Assembly (NCBI RefSeq): GCF_025642115.1 | Contig: NZ_CP106753.1 | Coordinates: 620,001 to 684,000 of the forward strand | Source: Chitiniphilus purpureus | Lineage (GTDB): Bacteria > Pseudomonadota > Gammaproteobacteria > Burkholderiales > Chitinibacteraceae | Direction of reading: 5' to 3' | DNA: 64,000 nucleotides | Shown: in pieces, positions 33,741-43,047 of the stretch | How the letters are laid out: each line of letters begins with the position of its first letter | Position numbering within the stretch: the stretch's first letter is position 1 | Position numbers and translations under genes: made by a program | The notes under the pieces: model-generated | Databases searched by the model: none | What the model saw: only the letters and a program-made list of their open reading frames with translations | Told to the model about the DNA's origin: nothing

Positions 33741-35798
33741 ATGTCGCAATTGAACCGCCTCGCTCTCGCGGCGATTCCGGCTGCGCTTGCAACCATGCAG
33801 GCATTTGCAGCCCCCGCCTGGCAGGAAGGCAACACCTACACTGCCGGTACCGTTGTCAGCTATAGCGGCAACGACTACCAGGCCCTGGCCACGCATACCG
33901 CCTACGTCGGCGCCAACTGGAATCCCAAGTCCACTCCCACGCTGTGGAAGGATCTGGGCGCCTCGACCGGCACCAACCCGACGCCGGCCCCGACCCCGAC
34001 TCCGGCCACCCCGACGCCGGCCCCGGCCACTCCGACCCCCGCACCGTCGACCCCGACGCCCGCTCCGGTCACCCCGACGCCTGGCGTCGGCTGCCCGGCT
34101 GTCTGGACCGCGGGTGGTGTGTACTCTGGCGGCAGCCGCGTGAGCTACAACGGCCGCGCCTATGAAGCCAAGTGGTGGACCCAGGGCGACAACCCGGGCC
34201 AGTCCGGCTCGTGGGGTGTGTGGAAGGATCTGGGCGAGTGCGGCACCGCAACGCCGACTCCGACGCCGACCCCCACTCCGACGCCGACGCCGACTCCCAC
34301 GCCGACGCCGACGCCGACCCCCACTCCGACGCCGCCGACGCCGACTCCCACCCCGACGCCGCCGACCCCGACTCCCACTCCGACGCCGCCGACCCCGACG
34401 CCGACCCCGACGCCCACTCCGACCCCGCCGACCCCGACGCCCACTCCGGTCGCCGGTGCGCAGGTCGGTTCGTACTTCACCCAGTGGGGTGTGTACGCCC
34501 GGAACTATCAGGTCAAGCACATCGACACCAGCGGTGCCGCGGCCAAGCTGACCTTCATCAACTACGCCTTCGGCAACCTGTACCAGAAGAACGGCGGTTA
34601 CGAGTGCGGCATCATCAACAAGCTCGAGCCGGGTGCGACCAACCCGAACGCGCCTGATGCCGGTACCGGTGGCGACGCATGGTCCGACTACCAGCGTGGT
34701 CTGTCGGCTGCCGACTCCGTGGACGGCGTGGCCGACCAGTGGGGCTGGCCGACCTGGGACGACCCGCGCAATGGCAAGGCCGGTCCGCTGAAGGGCAACT
34801 TCAACCAGTTCAAGAAGCTCAAGGCCAAGTACCCGAACCTGAAGATCTTCATCTCGCTGGGTGGCTGGACCTGGTCCAAGTGGTTCTCGGCTGCCGCCGC
34901 GACCGACGCGCTGCGCAAGCAACTGGTGAAGAGCTGCATCGACGTGTACATCAAGGGCAACGTGCCTTATGACGCCAGCGGCAACGCCGGTGGTGATGGC
35001 GTCGCGGCCGGCGTGTTCGACGGTATCGACATCGACTGGGAATACCCGGGCGTGATCGGCCAGCCGTACAACACCGTCAACGCAGCCGACAAGCAGAACT
35101 TCACGCTGTTGCTGAAGGAGTTCCGCACCCAGTTGGACGCGATCGGCGCCGCCGATGGCAAGCGCTACGCCCTCACCGTCGCCATCGGCGCCGGCAAGGA
35201 CAAGATCGAGCAGACCGAGCCGGCCGAGTACACCAAGTACCTCGATTGGGTCAACGTGATGAACTACGACTACAACGGCGCATGGGCGGCACAGGGCCCG
35301 ACCGACTTCCAGTCGCATCTGTACGCGGATCCGAACAATCCGCAGTACCTGGATCCGAAGACCGGTCAGCGTAGTGTGGTGTCGTACTACAACACCGACG
35401 AAGCGATCAAGATGCTGGTGGCCAAGGGCGCTCCGCGCGACAAGCTGCTGCTCGGCGTGCCGTTCTACGGCCGCGGCTGGACCGGCGTGCAAGCCGGCCC
35501 GAACGGCGATGGCCTGTATCAACCGGCCAACGGCGGCGGCAAGGGCACGTACGAGACCGGTATCGAGGACTACAAGGTGCTGAAGGGCGCCGCTGGTACC
35601 GTGCGTTACCACCCGGTGACCAAGCAGTCGTGGAAGTACGACGGCAACAACTTCTGGAGCTTCGATACCCCGACTGACATCGCGCTGAAGGTGGGCTATG
35701 TCAAGTCCAATGGCCTTGGCGGGATGTTCAGCTGGTCGCTCGACGGTGATACCGCTGATGCCGAGCTGACCAAGGAAGTTGCAAAGGTCCGCCAGTAA
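33741..35798 (+). CDS. secreted GH18 chitinase with two CBM5/12 chitin-binding domains
   Basis: 685 residues for extracellular chitin hydrolysis. Signal peptide 1-23 (cleavage after QAFA). A CBM5/12 domain lies at about 25-73 (AWQEGNTYTAGTVVSYSGNDYQ), a Pro/Thr/Ala linker at 75-115, a second CBM5/12 at about 117-166 with cysteines at both ends, and a long Thr-Pro linker at about 170-236. The GH18 barrel spans about 239-685. The catalytic DxxDxDxE is D427-D430-D432-E434 in FDGIDIDWEYPG, with the acid Glu intact. It has its own upstream region and terminator, so it is a monocistronic unit. Both chitin-binding domains are at the N-terminus. Confidence 0.96.
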   Translation: MSQLNRLALAAIPAALATMQAFAAPAWQEGNTYTAGTVVSYSGNDYQALATHTAYVGANWNPKSTPTLWKDLGASTGTNPTPAPTPTPATPTPAPATPTPAPSTPTPAPVTPTPGVGCPAVWTAGGVYSGGSRVSYNGRAYEAKWWTQGDNPGQSGSWGVWKDLGECGTATPTPTPTPTPTPTPTPTPTPTPTPTPTPPTPTPTPTPPTPTPTPTPPTPTPTPTPTPTPPTPTPTPVAGAQVGSYFTQWGVYARNYQVKHIDTSGAAAKLTFINYAFGNLYQKNGGYECGIINKLEPGATNPNAPDAGTGGDAWSDYQRGLSAADSVDGVADQWGWPTWDDPRNGKAGPLKGNFNQFKKLKAKYPNLKIFISLGGWTWSKWFSAAAATDALRKQLVKSCIDVYIKGNVPYDASGNAGGDGVAAGVFDGIDIDWEYPGVIGQPYNTVNAADKQNFTLLLKEFRTQLDAIGAADGKRYALTVAIGAGKDKIEQTEPAEYTKYLDWVNVMNYDYNGAWAAQGPTDFQSHLYADPNNPQYLDPKTGQRSVVSYYNTDEAIKMLVAKGAPRDKLLLGVPFYGRGWTGVQAGPNGDGLYQPANGGGKGTYETGIEDYKVLKGAAGTVRYHPVTKQSWKYDGNNFWSFDTPTDIALKVGYVKSNGLGGMFSWSLDGDTADAELTKEVAKVRQ
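33976..34086 (+). repeat. Pro/Thr/Ala-rich linker repeat 1 in the chitinase
   Basis: Imperfect repeats of proline-threonine and proline-alanine codons joining the two chitin-binding domains. Such linkers are flexible spacers in secreted hydrolases. Confidence 0.8.
34251..34449 (+). repeat. Thr-Pro tandem repeat (linker 2) in the chitinase
   Basis: About 33 near-continuous Thr-Pro dipeptides, broken by occasional Pro-Pro-Thr units, encoded by a low-complexity ACN-CCN hexamer repeat. It joins the second chitin-binding domain to the catalytic barrel. The opposite strand reads as Gly-Val repeats, an artefact. Confidence 0.9.
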
Positions 35799-35856
35799 AG
35801 CTAGTAAGATCACTATGAACTGAATTTGCGCATCCACACTCTCCGCGCAAACACTG

Positions 35857-35886
35857 ACCCCTGCCGTGAGGCAGGGGTTTTTTTTT
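35857..35886 (+). terminator. rho-independent terminator of the chitinase gene
   Basis: Perfect nine-base-pair stem ACCCCTGCC/GGCAGGGGT with a four-base loop, followed by a run of nine Ts. It lies about 60 bases after the chitinase stop. Confidence 0.9.
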
Positions 35887-36637
35887 GCCGCCGCTTCGCG
35901 CCTGAAGGCCAGTATCGGGACCGCCATGCCCCATGGCGCGGCTATACGACCCGCGGGCCCCTGGAATGCCATCTGCAGGACACGCGAATGGGGCGAGGTC
36001 ATCGATGTCGTGCTTCCGGCCTGCCAGGTAGTGCGGGTCGGATGGCGGGCGTGGAGGGTCCCGCCTTGCTGCCAGGATTTGCTCCCATCTTGACCGGCGC
36101 GGGTGAAGGCCGAAGCGAAAGACACCCTTGTTGATCACAAAGCCGGCGCCAGGGCCGTGCCATCCGGGCTGGCATCGTCCTCTGCTGCCCGCCACCGGCC
36201 TCGCTGGTGCTGGCTGTGCTGCTCACGCCGAGCGTGCACCGGAACATCCGGAGTAACGCCATCCGGCGCGCCGGATGTGCGACGGGAGCGGGCGCAGCGG
36301 CTCCCGGAGCAGGGGCGGGACCCGCTGTCCAAGGCAGGTCACGCGTTCACCGACCTGCTTGGCCGGATGCACTACTCGTCGCCGAACGCGGTGAAGGTGC
36401 CGGATAGCGCGATCAGGGCATGAACGATGTAGTGGCGCGCTGGCGCATCGCGCCGGCGGCAGCAGGTCAAGGCGCGGCGCCCTCGCGCAGGCCCGGTGCA
36501 CTGCCGTGCGGCACCAGGCCATAGTCCTTGCGTACCGATCGGCCAACGAGGTCGGCGTGGCCCGCCTTGGCAGGCAGTGCGCAGGTGGGCGTTGCCCCTG
36601 CCTGCCAGCCCCTTCCGGATTCGAAGGCCGACCCGCC
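35887..36637. other. long region without a supported gene between chitinase and the polyene operon
   Basis: About 750 bases. Short frames on both strands lack ribosome binding sites and recognisable motifs. One plus-strand frame ending at 36423 has a protein-like tail (AFTDLLGRMHYSSPNAVK), and the neighbouring frame has a hydrophobic stretch, so a frameshifted remnant gene is conceivable but not supported. In other aryl polyene clusters a second ketosynthase can follow the ketoreductase; none is present here. Confidence 0.4.
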
Positions 36638-37363
36638 CTAGATCAGCCCGCCGTTGACCGCGATCACCTGGCGGGTGATGTACGCTGCCTCGTCGCGCAT
36701 CAGGAATGCCACCGCGGCGGCGACGTCCTCCGGTCTGCCCAGCCGCCGCGCCGGGATTTGCTGCAGCACCGCGTCGCGTACCGCCGCCTCGACCATGTCA
36801 GTCTCGATCAGGCCGGGCGCGACGCAGTTGACCGTGATCCGCCGCTTGGCCAGCTCCAGCGCCAGTGCCTTGGTCGCACCGATCAGGCCGGCCTTGGCCG
36901 CGCTGTAGTTCACCTGTCCGCGATTGCCGATCTGGCCGGAGATGGAGGCGATGGTGACGATGCGACCCGGCTGGCGCCGCTGCACCATGGGCAGCACCAA
37001 CGGGTGCAGCACATTGTAGAACCCGTCCAGATTGGTGCGGAGCACGCCGTCCCAGGCCGCGTCGCTCATGGCCGGGAACGCGGCGTCGGCGGCGATGCCG
37101 GCATTGCAGACCACGCCGTAGTAGGCGCCATGCCGGGCGATATCGGCCTCCAACGCCGTGCGCGCGCCGCCGCGGTCGGTCACGTCGAACTGCAGCACAC
37201 GCGCCGTACGGCCCAGGGTGCCGATGTCCGTGGCAAGTGCGTCGGCCGCGTCGCGCCGGCTGCGGCAGTGCACGACGAGGTCGAAGCCTTCCTGCGCCAG
37301 CCGCAGTGCGATGGCTGCGCCGATGCCGCCGGTGGCGCCGGTGACGAGAACGGTGTCGGTCAT
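36638..37363 (-). CDS. 3-oxoacyl-ACP reductase (FabG-like, ApeQ type)
   Basis: 241-residue short-chain dehydrogenase with NAD(P) motif TGATGGIGAAIA, NAGI and the catalytic Ser-Tyr-Lys set in SISGQIG and YSAAKAG. It reduces the beta-keto group after each chain extension. It is the last gene of the 16-gene minus-strand operon. Its ATG overlaps the stop of the preceding dehydratase (ATGA). By position and family it corresponds to the ketoreductase of aryl polyene pathways. The reductant is probably NADPH (family knowledge). Confidence 0.9.
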   Translation of the reverse strand: MTDTVLVTGATGGIGAAIALRLAQEGFDLVVHCRSRRDAADALATDIGTLGRTARVLQFDVTDRGGARTALEADIARHGAYYGVVCNAGIAADAAFPAMSDAAWDGVLRTNLDGFYNVLHPLVLPMVQRRQPGRIVTIASISGQIGNRGQVNYSAAKAGLIGATKALALELAKRRITVNCVAPGLIETDMVEAAVRDAVLQQIPARRLGRPEDVAAAVAFLMRDEAAYITRQVIAVNGGLI

Positions 37364-37836
37364 GATGTGAGCCCTGTTTCAGGCCGGTCGGGTTGGAACA
37401 CCGAAAGCGTGGACTCGGCCAGCAGGCGGCCATCGGCAGCCTCGATCCGGCCATGCAGCAGCGCAAGCCCGCCATCCCCGGTGCCGGATTCGCGCACTGC
37501 CTCGATCCGCAGCACCTCGCCGCAATGGAACCACGGCTGGTGGATCAGATAGCGCCGGGCGCCGACCAGAAAGCCCGGCCGCACCGCTGCGCCCTGCTGC
37601 CGCGCCTCCCAGCCGGCCAGCGCGGCGGCGCTCTGTGCCATGTATTCGATGCCGACCCAGGCGCCGACCCGGCCGTCGTTGCAAAAAGGCCCGTCCTTGC
37701 GGATGGCGAGCCCGGTGCGGATCCAATCCGGGCCGATCGCCAGCACCGTATCGAGCAGGCACATTGGCGCCGCGTGCGGTACCAGCTCGGCAATGGCGGG
37801 CCAGCCGTCTGCGGGGGGCGGCAAGGCCGGCTTCAT
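37360..37836 (-). CDS. beta-hydroxyacyl-ACP dehydratase, hotdog fold (ApeP type)
   Basis: 158 residues. The hotdog segment VPHAAPMCLLDTVLAIG at the N-terminus and GIEYMAQSAAALAGWEARQQ in the central helix are characteristic of the ApeP-like dehydratases of aryl polyene and xanthomonadin clusters, with the His of the HxxPM motif and Glu of GIEYMAQ as likely catalytic residues. It removes water to leave each conjugated double bond. Four-base overlaps link it to the ketosynthase before it and the ketoreductase after it. Confidence 0.88.
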   Translation of the reverse strand: MKPALPPPADGWPAIAELVPHAAPMCLLDTVLAIGPDWIRTGLAIRKDGPFCNDGRVGAWVGIEYMAQSAAALAGWEARQQGAAVRPGFLVGARRYLIHQPWFHCGEVLRIEAVRESGTGDGGLALLHGRIEAADGRLLAESTLSVFQPDRPETGLTS

Positions 37837-38999
37837 GCGTGCTCCAGCAGCAGGGCGACATTGTTGCCACCGAAGGCGAACGAATGGCTGAGTGCGGCGC
37901 GGGGCGGCGAGGGCAGCCGCATCGCCGGCGCGATGAGGGTCAGTGCCGGCAGTGCGGGGTCGGCGTTCCCGTCCCAGCAATGCGGTGGCAGCGTGCCGTC
38001 GCCTGTCAGCGTCAGCCAGGCGATGCCCGCCTCGATGGCGCCGGCCGCGCCCAGCGTATGCCCGGTCAGCGGCTTGGTGCTGCTGGCCGGCACGCCGGGC
38101 AGCAGCTCGGCCGCCAGCGTGGCCTCCATCGCATCATTGAGTGGGGTGCCGGTACCGTGCAGGTTCACATAGCCGATGTCCGCCGCGCCGCGCCCGGCGC
38201 GGGCCAGCGCCTGCGCAACGGCCCGGCGTGCGCCGGCCCCGCACGGATCGGGCGCCGACACGTGGTGGCCGTCCGAGCTTTCACCCCAGCCGGCGAGCCG
38301 CACCGGGCCGGGTCCGCGCTGCATCAGGAACAACGCCGCGCCCTCGCCGATGTTGATGCCGTCGCGCCGGCTCGAAAACGGATTGCAGCGGCCTGTCGAC
38401 AGCGCTTCCAGCGCCGCGAAGCCGGCAACGGTGAAGCGGCACAGCGTATCGGCACCGCCGGCCAGCACCACATCCGCCACACCGGTGGCCAGCAGCCGTG
38501 CGCCGGCGGCCAGCGCCTTGGCGCTGGAGGTGCAGGCAGTCGAGATCACATAGGCCGGCCCGCGGCTGCCGATCCGGGCGGCGAGGAACTCGGCCGGCGA
38601 TCCCAGCTCCTGCTGCGCGTAGTGGAACTGTGCCGGGAAGCGCCCGTGCGCCAGCCATTCGCCCATCGCCACCTCGCCTTCAGCGATACCGGTGGTGCTG
38701 GTGCCGAGCACCACGGCGATCCGGGTCGGATCGACGCCCCGGCACGCGGCTTCCACCTCGTCCCGGATCTGCGCCAACGCCGCCAGCAGCAGCGCGTTGT
38801 TGCGGCTGCGCCAACGCGTGGGATGGTCTGCCAGCGTGGGCAGCGGTGCATCGACGAAACCCAAGTGGCGTGGCGTGCCGGGGCTGCAGGCGTCGCTGGC
38901 GCGCAGGCCGGGGCTGGTGCCGGCGAACAGGTTGCGGCGGATGGTCGCAAGGTCCGCTCCCAGCGCGCAGACCATGCCCAGGCTGCATAGCGTGCTCAT
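37833..38999 (-). CDS. beta-ketoacyl-ACP synthase (ApeO type)
   Basis: 388-residue condensing enzyme with a complete thiolase-fold catalytic triad: Cys156 in STACTSSA, His281 in NLHGTGTPLND and His314 in LTGHTLGAAGAIE. It should extend the aryl starter with malonyl units. It is the only complete ketosynthase in the operon; a chain-length-factor homologue without the catalytic Cys is encoded at the other end. The start at 38999 overlaps the DUF3261 stop (ATGA); the open frame further upstream is not used. Confidence 0.92.
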   Translation of the reverse strand: MSTLCSLGMVCALGADLATIRRNLFAGTSPGLRASDACSPGTPRHLGFVDAPLPTLADHPTRWRSRNNALLLAALAQIRDEVEAACRGVDPTRIAVVLGTSTTGIAEGEVAMGEWLAHGRFPAQFHYAQQELGSPAEFLAARIGSRGPAYVISTACTSSAKALAAGARLLATGVADVVLAGGADTLCRFTVAGFAALEALSTGRCNPFSSRRDGINIGEGAALFLMQRGPGPVRLAGWGESSDGHHVSAPDPCGAGARRAVAQALARAGRGAADIGYVNLHGTGTPLNDAMEATLAAELLPGVPASSTKPLTGHTLGAAGAIEAGIAWLTLTGDGTLPPHCWDGNADPALPALTLIAPAMRLPSPPRAALSHSFAFGGNNVALLLEHA

Positions 39000-39532
39000 C
39001 GCACGTCCTCCGATTCGATGGCGAGCCGGTAGCCGCCCGACAGCGCCTGCAGCGTGGCGCCGTGCCATGGATCGCCGTCGCGGTAGCGGACCACGAGTTC
39101 GACCGCGCCTTGCGCATTGCGCACGGTGCGCACGCCGGCCGCCTCGTCGGCCTGCCAACCCGCGGGCAATGCTTGGCGCAGCGCCGCCAGCGGCGTGTGC
39201 ACCGCCAGGAAGTCGTTGACGATGCGCGCGGGTGTGAGTCCCGCCGGCAGGCCGGCGCCCGGGCCCTGGCTGATCCGCCGGCCATCGTAGTCAAGCGTGA
39301 ACAGTCGCAGCGCCAGCGCGTTGCCGATGATGCGCAGCCGATCTGCCCGCACCTGCACCACCGCTTCCAGCGCATGGTGCCCGCCCTGCCGGGTCAGCAC
39401 CAGCCGTTGCTCGGCGAGCCGCTCGCCCAGCGCCGCCGGCGGTACCGGCCACGGCGCCGGCGATGGCGCCAGCGCAGCGCAGCCGGCCAGCAGCCATCCC
39501 GCCAGTGCGATGCTCAGTTCCCCCAGTCGCAT
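38996..39532 (-). CDS. DUF3261 lipoprotein
   Basis: 178 residues. It begins with a lipoprotein signal (lipobox LAGC, Cys18), so the mature protein is anchored to a membrane facing the periplasm. The body is beta-rich and matches the DUF3261 family found in aryl polyene clusters next to the ketosynthase. The role is unknown; with the LolA-like protein and the MMPL exporter it probably serves transport or placement of the pigment in the outer membrane (inference). It overlaps the flavoenzyme gene by 19 bases. Confidence 0.82.
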   Translation of the reverse strand: MRLGELSIALAGWLLAGCAALAPSPAPWPVPPAALGERLAEQRLVLTRQGGHHALEAVVQVRADRLRIIGNALALRLFTLDYDGRRISQGPGAGLPAGLTPARIVNDFLAVHTPLAALRQALPAGWQADEAAGVRTVRNAQGAVELVVRYRDGDPWHGATLQALSGGYRLAIESEDVR

Positions 39533-40755
39533 GCCGCCTCCAGGCTGGCCAGCCGCCGCTCGGGCTCGGCCACGAACGGATTGTCCCCGTCCCAGGCGTA
39601 GCCGGCGAGGATGGCCGAGATCATCCGGCTGATCGCCGGGGTCTTGTACGGGTGGAAGATGATCTGCTGGAAGCGCCCGTCGTACCAGGCGCGCACGAAG
39701 GCGCGGAAGGTGTCCACACCGCGCTTGAGCGGGCGGGCGTAGTCGGCCTCCCAGTCGACGGTCTCGCCGGCTGCCTCGCGCCGCAGCGCCGCCGCGGCAA
39801 GGCTGGCCGACTTGAGTGCGATGGTGACGCCGCTGGAGAACACCGGGTCAAGGAACTCGCCGGCGTTGCCCAGCAGCGCGTAGCCGCGTCCCCACAGTGC
39901 GCGCACGTTGGCGGCATAGCCGACGATATGCCGTGCCGGCGTATCCCACACTGCCTGGTCCAGCAAGTGCGACAACCCCGGATCTTCGGCCACCAGCGCC
40001 TGCAGCCGCTCGGTATCGTTGCCTTCGAAGCGTTCGAGGAAGCCGGTGGTGGCGACCACGCCGATCGAGCTGCGCCCATCGGAGAATGGGATCAGCCAGT
40101 ACCATACGTCGCAGTGCCGCGGATGGACGGTGACGCGGATCTTGTTGCGGTCAAAGCCGGCGGCGCCGGGGCGGATGCCGTCCTCGACATGCGTGAACAA
40201 TGCGCCGCGGCTGGGAAAGTCGGACGGCGTTTCCAGCTGCAACAAGCGTGGCAGCGTGCGGCCGAAGCCGCTGGCGTCGAGCAGGAAGCGACCTGCGATG
40301 CGGTAGGACGCCCCGTCCGGCGCACGGACCGACAGGGTGGGGCGGGCGCCGTCCACGTCGGCGGCCAGCACCTGGTGGCCGTAGCGGATGTCCGCCCCCA
40401 GTCGGGCCGCGGCGTCGGCCAACACCTGGTCGAAGCGTGCACGCTGTACCTGGTAGGTGGTGCCCCAGCCGGGCGTGGACTTGTCGCGGAAATCGAAGGC
40501 GGTCTGCGTCTGCCCGCGCACGAAGGCGGCGCCGTTCTTGTACTGGAACCCGGCCTCGATGACGTCCTGCAGCAGGCCGGCCTCCTCCAGCAGCCCCATG
40601 CTCTGTGGCAACAGGCTTTCGCCGATCGAGAAGCGTGGGAACACCTCACGCTCGATCACGGTCACCTGCCGTCCCTGGCGCCGCAGCAGCGCGGCCGCCA
40701 ACGCGCCGGCGGGCCCGGCGCCGATGATCAGGATGTCGGTCTGTTCCACGTTCAC
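39514..40755 (-). CDS. FAD-dependent oxidoreductase with flavin-halogenase signature
   Basis: 413 residues. The FAD motif is ILIIGAGPAGALAAALLRR; a conserved Lys73 lies in YKNGAAF; and CDVWYWLIPF contains WxWxIP (W218-P223), the sequence regarded as diagnostic of flavin-dependent halogenases. GNAGEFLDPVFSSGV is the second FAD-binding segment. It may halogenate the aryl head group, as xanthomonadins and flexirubins can carry halogens, or it may be a halogenase-like monooxygenase. No flavin reductase is in the operon. It starts with GTG, overlapping the exporter stop (GTGA). Confidence 0.8.
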   Translation of the reverse strand: MNVEQTDILIIGAGPAGALAAALLRRQGRQVTVIEREVFPRFSIGESLLPQSMGLLEEAGLLQDVIEAGFQYKNGAAFVRGQTQTAFDFRDKSTPGWGTTYQVQRARFDQVLADAAARLGADIRYGHQVLAADVDGARPTLSVRAPDGASYRIAGRFLLDASGFGRTLPRLLQLETPSDFPSRGALFTHVEDGIRPGAAGFDRNKIRVTVHPRHCDVWYWLIPFSDGRSSIGVVATTGFLERFEGNDTERLQALVAEDPGLSHLLDQAVWDTPARHIVGYAANVRALWGRGYALLGNAGEFLDPVFSSGVTIALKSASLAAAALRREAAGETVDWEADYARPLKRGVDTFRAFVRAWYDGRFQQIIFHPYKTPAISRMISAILAGYAWDGDNPFVAEPERRLASLEAACDWGN

Positions 40756-43043
40756 CAGGGTGCTCCTTCAACATGATGGGCCGGGCCCGCCGGGGCGCGG
40801 CACCAGGGGGCGATCAGCCAGGCGAGGGCCACGCCTAACAGGGTGGCCAGGCCGAACGCGGCCAGCGCCGGGGTGTGGCTGAAGGCCAGCAGGCCGAACG
40901 ACAGCATGGTGCTGGCCGCCGACAGCGTGGTGGCGATCTGCATCCGGCCGTCCTCGGGATGCTCGGCATGGAAGATGCCATAGTCCACGCCGACCCCGAG
41001 CACCAGCAACAGCGCCAGCAACGTCAGCAGCTGCACCGGCTCCCCGGCGAGCCCCAGCAGCCCCAGCGTCGCGGCGCTGGCCAGCGCCGGCGGCAGCAGC
41101 ACGCGCCAGGTGGCCCGGCCGTAGCGCGGCAGCAGCGCCAGCGCGCAGGCAAGATAGGCCGCCGCGAGCACCCAGCCCAGCAGCACGCGGTAACGCCCCA
41201 TCAGCTGCGAGACCTCGGCCGGTTTGTCCAGCCAGCGCACGTCCGGCCCGGCGAGCGCGGCCAGTGCCGGCAGCGTGTCCGCCCCGGCGATGCCCTTGAC
41301 CAGCACCACTCCCGCGTAGCGGCCGTCAGTGCCCCGACCCAGCCACAGGTGCGACAGCATGGCGCCGGCCGGTTGCGCCAGCCAGCCGGCCACCGTGAGC
41401 GGTGTGGCCGGGGCGCCCGGCGGCGCGATCCCGAATTCGGTCCGGAGCGCCGGGGCGAGCGCGGCGAGCCGGCGTGCCTGCAAGGCGACGTCGGCCTGTT
41501 GCCGTGCCGGCGGCGGCACCCAGCGTGTCAGTGCGTCGTAGCCGGTGAGCTGCCCGGTGCGCGTCAACGCGTCGAGCCGCTCCCCGAGCCGGGCAGTGCG
41601 TGCCAATACCGCCTCCGGGGTGTCCCCTGAGACGATGAAAAGCTGCGCCGGGCTGGGCAGCCCCAGCAATCCGGCCACTGCCTGATGCTCGCGCAGCAGG
41701 CCGGCATCGGTGGCGGTCAGCGCACGCACGTTGTCCTCGGCCTGGAGCCGCGCCAATCCCGCGGTGCAGAGCACGGCGGCGAGCAGCGCGATGGCGAGCG
41801 TCGCCGGCTGGGTGTGCCAGCGTGGCCAGCGGCGGTGGCCAAGCCAGCGTGCGGCACGCGTGGCGCGCAGCCGGCGCGGCGCGATTGCCGGAAACCACAG
41901 CACCACGGTCAGCCAGGCGGCAACGATGCCGCCGCCGGCAAACAGCGCCATCTGCGCCAGGCCCGGAAACGGGGTCAAGAGCAAGCCGCCGTAGGCCAGC
42001 GCGGTGGTGATCATCGCCAGGAACAGGCCGGGTGCCAGCCGTCGGTAGCGCAGCGGCACCGGTGTGTCGTCCTCGATGCCGGCCGCCAGTGCATGCAGCC
42101 CGTAGTCGACTGCCACCCCGATCAGCGTGGCGCCGAACACCAGCGTCAATGCGTGCACGCGCGGATAGCAGGCGAACACCAGCGCCATCGCGCACAGTGT
42201 GGCCACGCCGAGCGTGAGCAGCATCAGCGCCAGCGGCCGTGCCCCACCGAATACCAGTACCACCAACGCCAGCGCGCCGACCAGCGAGCCCGTGCCGATG
42301 GCCGAGACCTCGCGCCGTGCCTGTTCGGCCGCCTTGGCCGCATGCAGCACCACACCGGCGCGCAGCACCTGTGCCTGCGGCACAGTGGCGTGCAACGCCG
42401 TCTGGGCCCGGGCCAGCCCGTCGGCCACCTGTTGTGCGTCGGCCAGCGAGAACGCCGAGCCTTGCAGCGTGTAGGCGAGCAGCACGTAGTGCCGCCCCGC
42501 TGCCGTCAGCGCCAGCTGTTCGCCGTCCGGGCGCAGTGGGCTGGCGCCGGCCAGCTCGGCGAGCCAGCGGCCGAACAGGCCGAGCGGATCGTCCCGCCAT
42601 GCCAGACCCGAGGCGGAGAACGGCGCAAACGCCTCGGCGCGGGCACGGGCGAGCAGCGCGGTATCGTCGGCATCGGCCAGCCAGGACCGGTCGGCCCGGC
42701 TGACGAGGCCGGCGCGGTGCGGCAGGTAGGCGGCGCGCAGCGCGTCCAGCGCGGCGCCCTGCGCCTGCGCGCGCAATGGCAGCGGTTGCAGCCGTTCGGC
42801 CAGCAGCGCGGCGGCACGGCGAGCCTCTGCCGGCTCGCGGTGGCCCACCAGCAACACCAGCTGCCGCTCGCCCTGCCGGGCCAGGGCCTGCAACGCGGCC
42901 TCGGCGCGCGCGTCGCGCTCGTCGTGCGGCAGCAGCGCAAAGAGATCCATGTCGATGCGCGCCTGCCAGTCCGGCCAGGCCGCCGCGGCCCAGCCGGCCA
43001 CGGCCAGCACCAGCAGCAGCCAGACCAGTGCCGACGCGCGCAT
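40752..43043 (-). CDS. MMPL/RND-family exporter
   Basis: 763 residues with the RND layout: an N-terminal helix, a large periplasmic loop (about 30-250), five or six helices, a second periplasmic loop (about 440-600) and a final helix bundle. Membrane motifs GVAVDYGLHALA and GVGVDYGIFHAEHPED contain the charged residues of MMPL proton relays. It is the predicted transporter that moves the lipid-linked aryl polyene across or out of the inner membrane, with the LolA-like protein upstream. The start is ATG 43043, four bases after the LolA-like stop; an in-frame GTG at 43076 is less likely. Confidence 0.88.
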   Translation of the reverse strand: MRASALVWLLLVLAVAGWAAAAWPDWQARIDMDLFALLPHDERDARAEAALQALARQGERQLVLLVGHREPAEARRAAALLAERLQPLPLRAQAQGAALDALRAAYLPHRAGLVSRADRSWLADADDTALLARARAEAFAPFSASGLAWRDDPLGLFGRWLAELAGASPLRPDGEQLALTAAGRHYVLLAYTLQGSAFSLADAQQVADGLARAQTALHATVPQAQVLRAGVVLHAAKAAEQARREVSAIGTGSLVGALALVVLVFGGARPLALMLLTLGVATLCAMALVFACYPRVHALTLVFGATLIGVAVDYGLHALAAGIEDDTPVPLRYRRLAPGLFLAMITTALAYGGLLLTPFPGLAQMALFAGGGIVAAWLTVVLWFPAIAPRRLRATRAARWLGHRRWPRWHTQPATLAIALLAAVLCTAGLARLQAEDNVRALTATDAGLLREHQAVAGLLGLPSPAQLFIVSGDTPEAVLARTARLGERLDALTRTGQLTGYDALTRWVPPPARQQADVALQARRLAALAPALRTEFGIAPPGAPATPLTVAGWLAQPAGAMLSHLWLGRGTDGRYAGVVLVKGIAGADTLPALAALAGPDVRWLDKPAEVSQLMGRYRVLLGWVLAAAYLACALALLPRYGRATWRVLLPPALASAATLGLLGLAGEPVQLLTLLALLLVLGVGVDYGIFHAEHPEDGRMQIATTLSAASTMLSFGLLAFSHTPALAAFGLATLLGVALAWLIAPWCRAPAGPAHHVEGAPW

Positions 43044-43047
43044 CGCC

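Noticed and set aside
34251..34449. Possible CRISPR-like or other repeat array
   Set aside because: The repeats are six-base codon repeats in frame with a chitinase linker, with no spacers or cas genes.
34160..34480. Gly-Val repeat protein on the minus strand
   Set aside because: It is the reverse complement of the Thr-Pro linker repeat of the chitinase.
36103..36423. Plus-strand frame of 106 residues between chitinase and the polyene operon
   Set aside because: No ribosome binding site, mixed composition and no recognisable motif. The protein-like tail is too short to support a gene.
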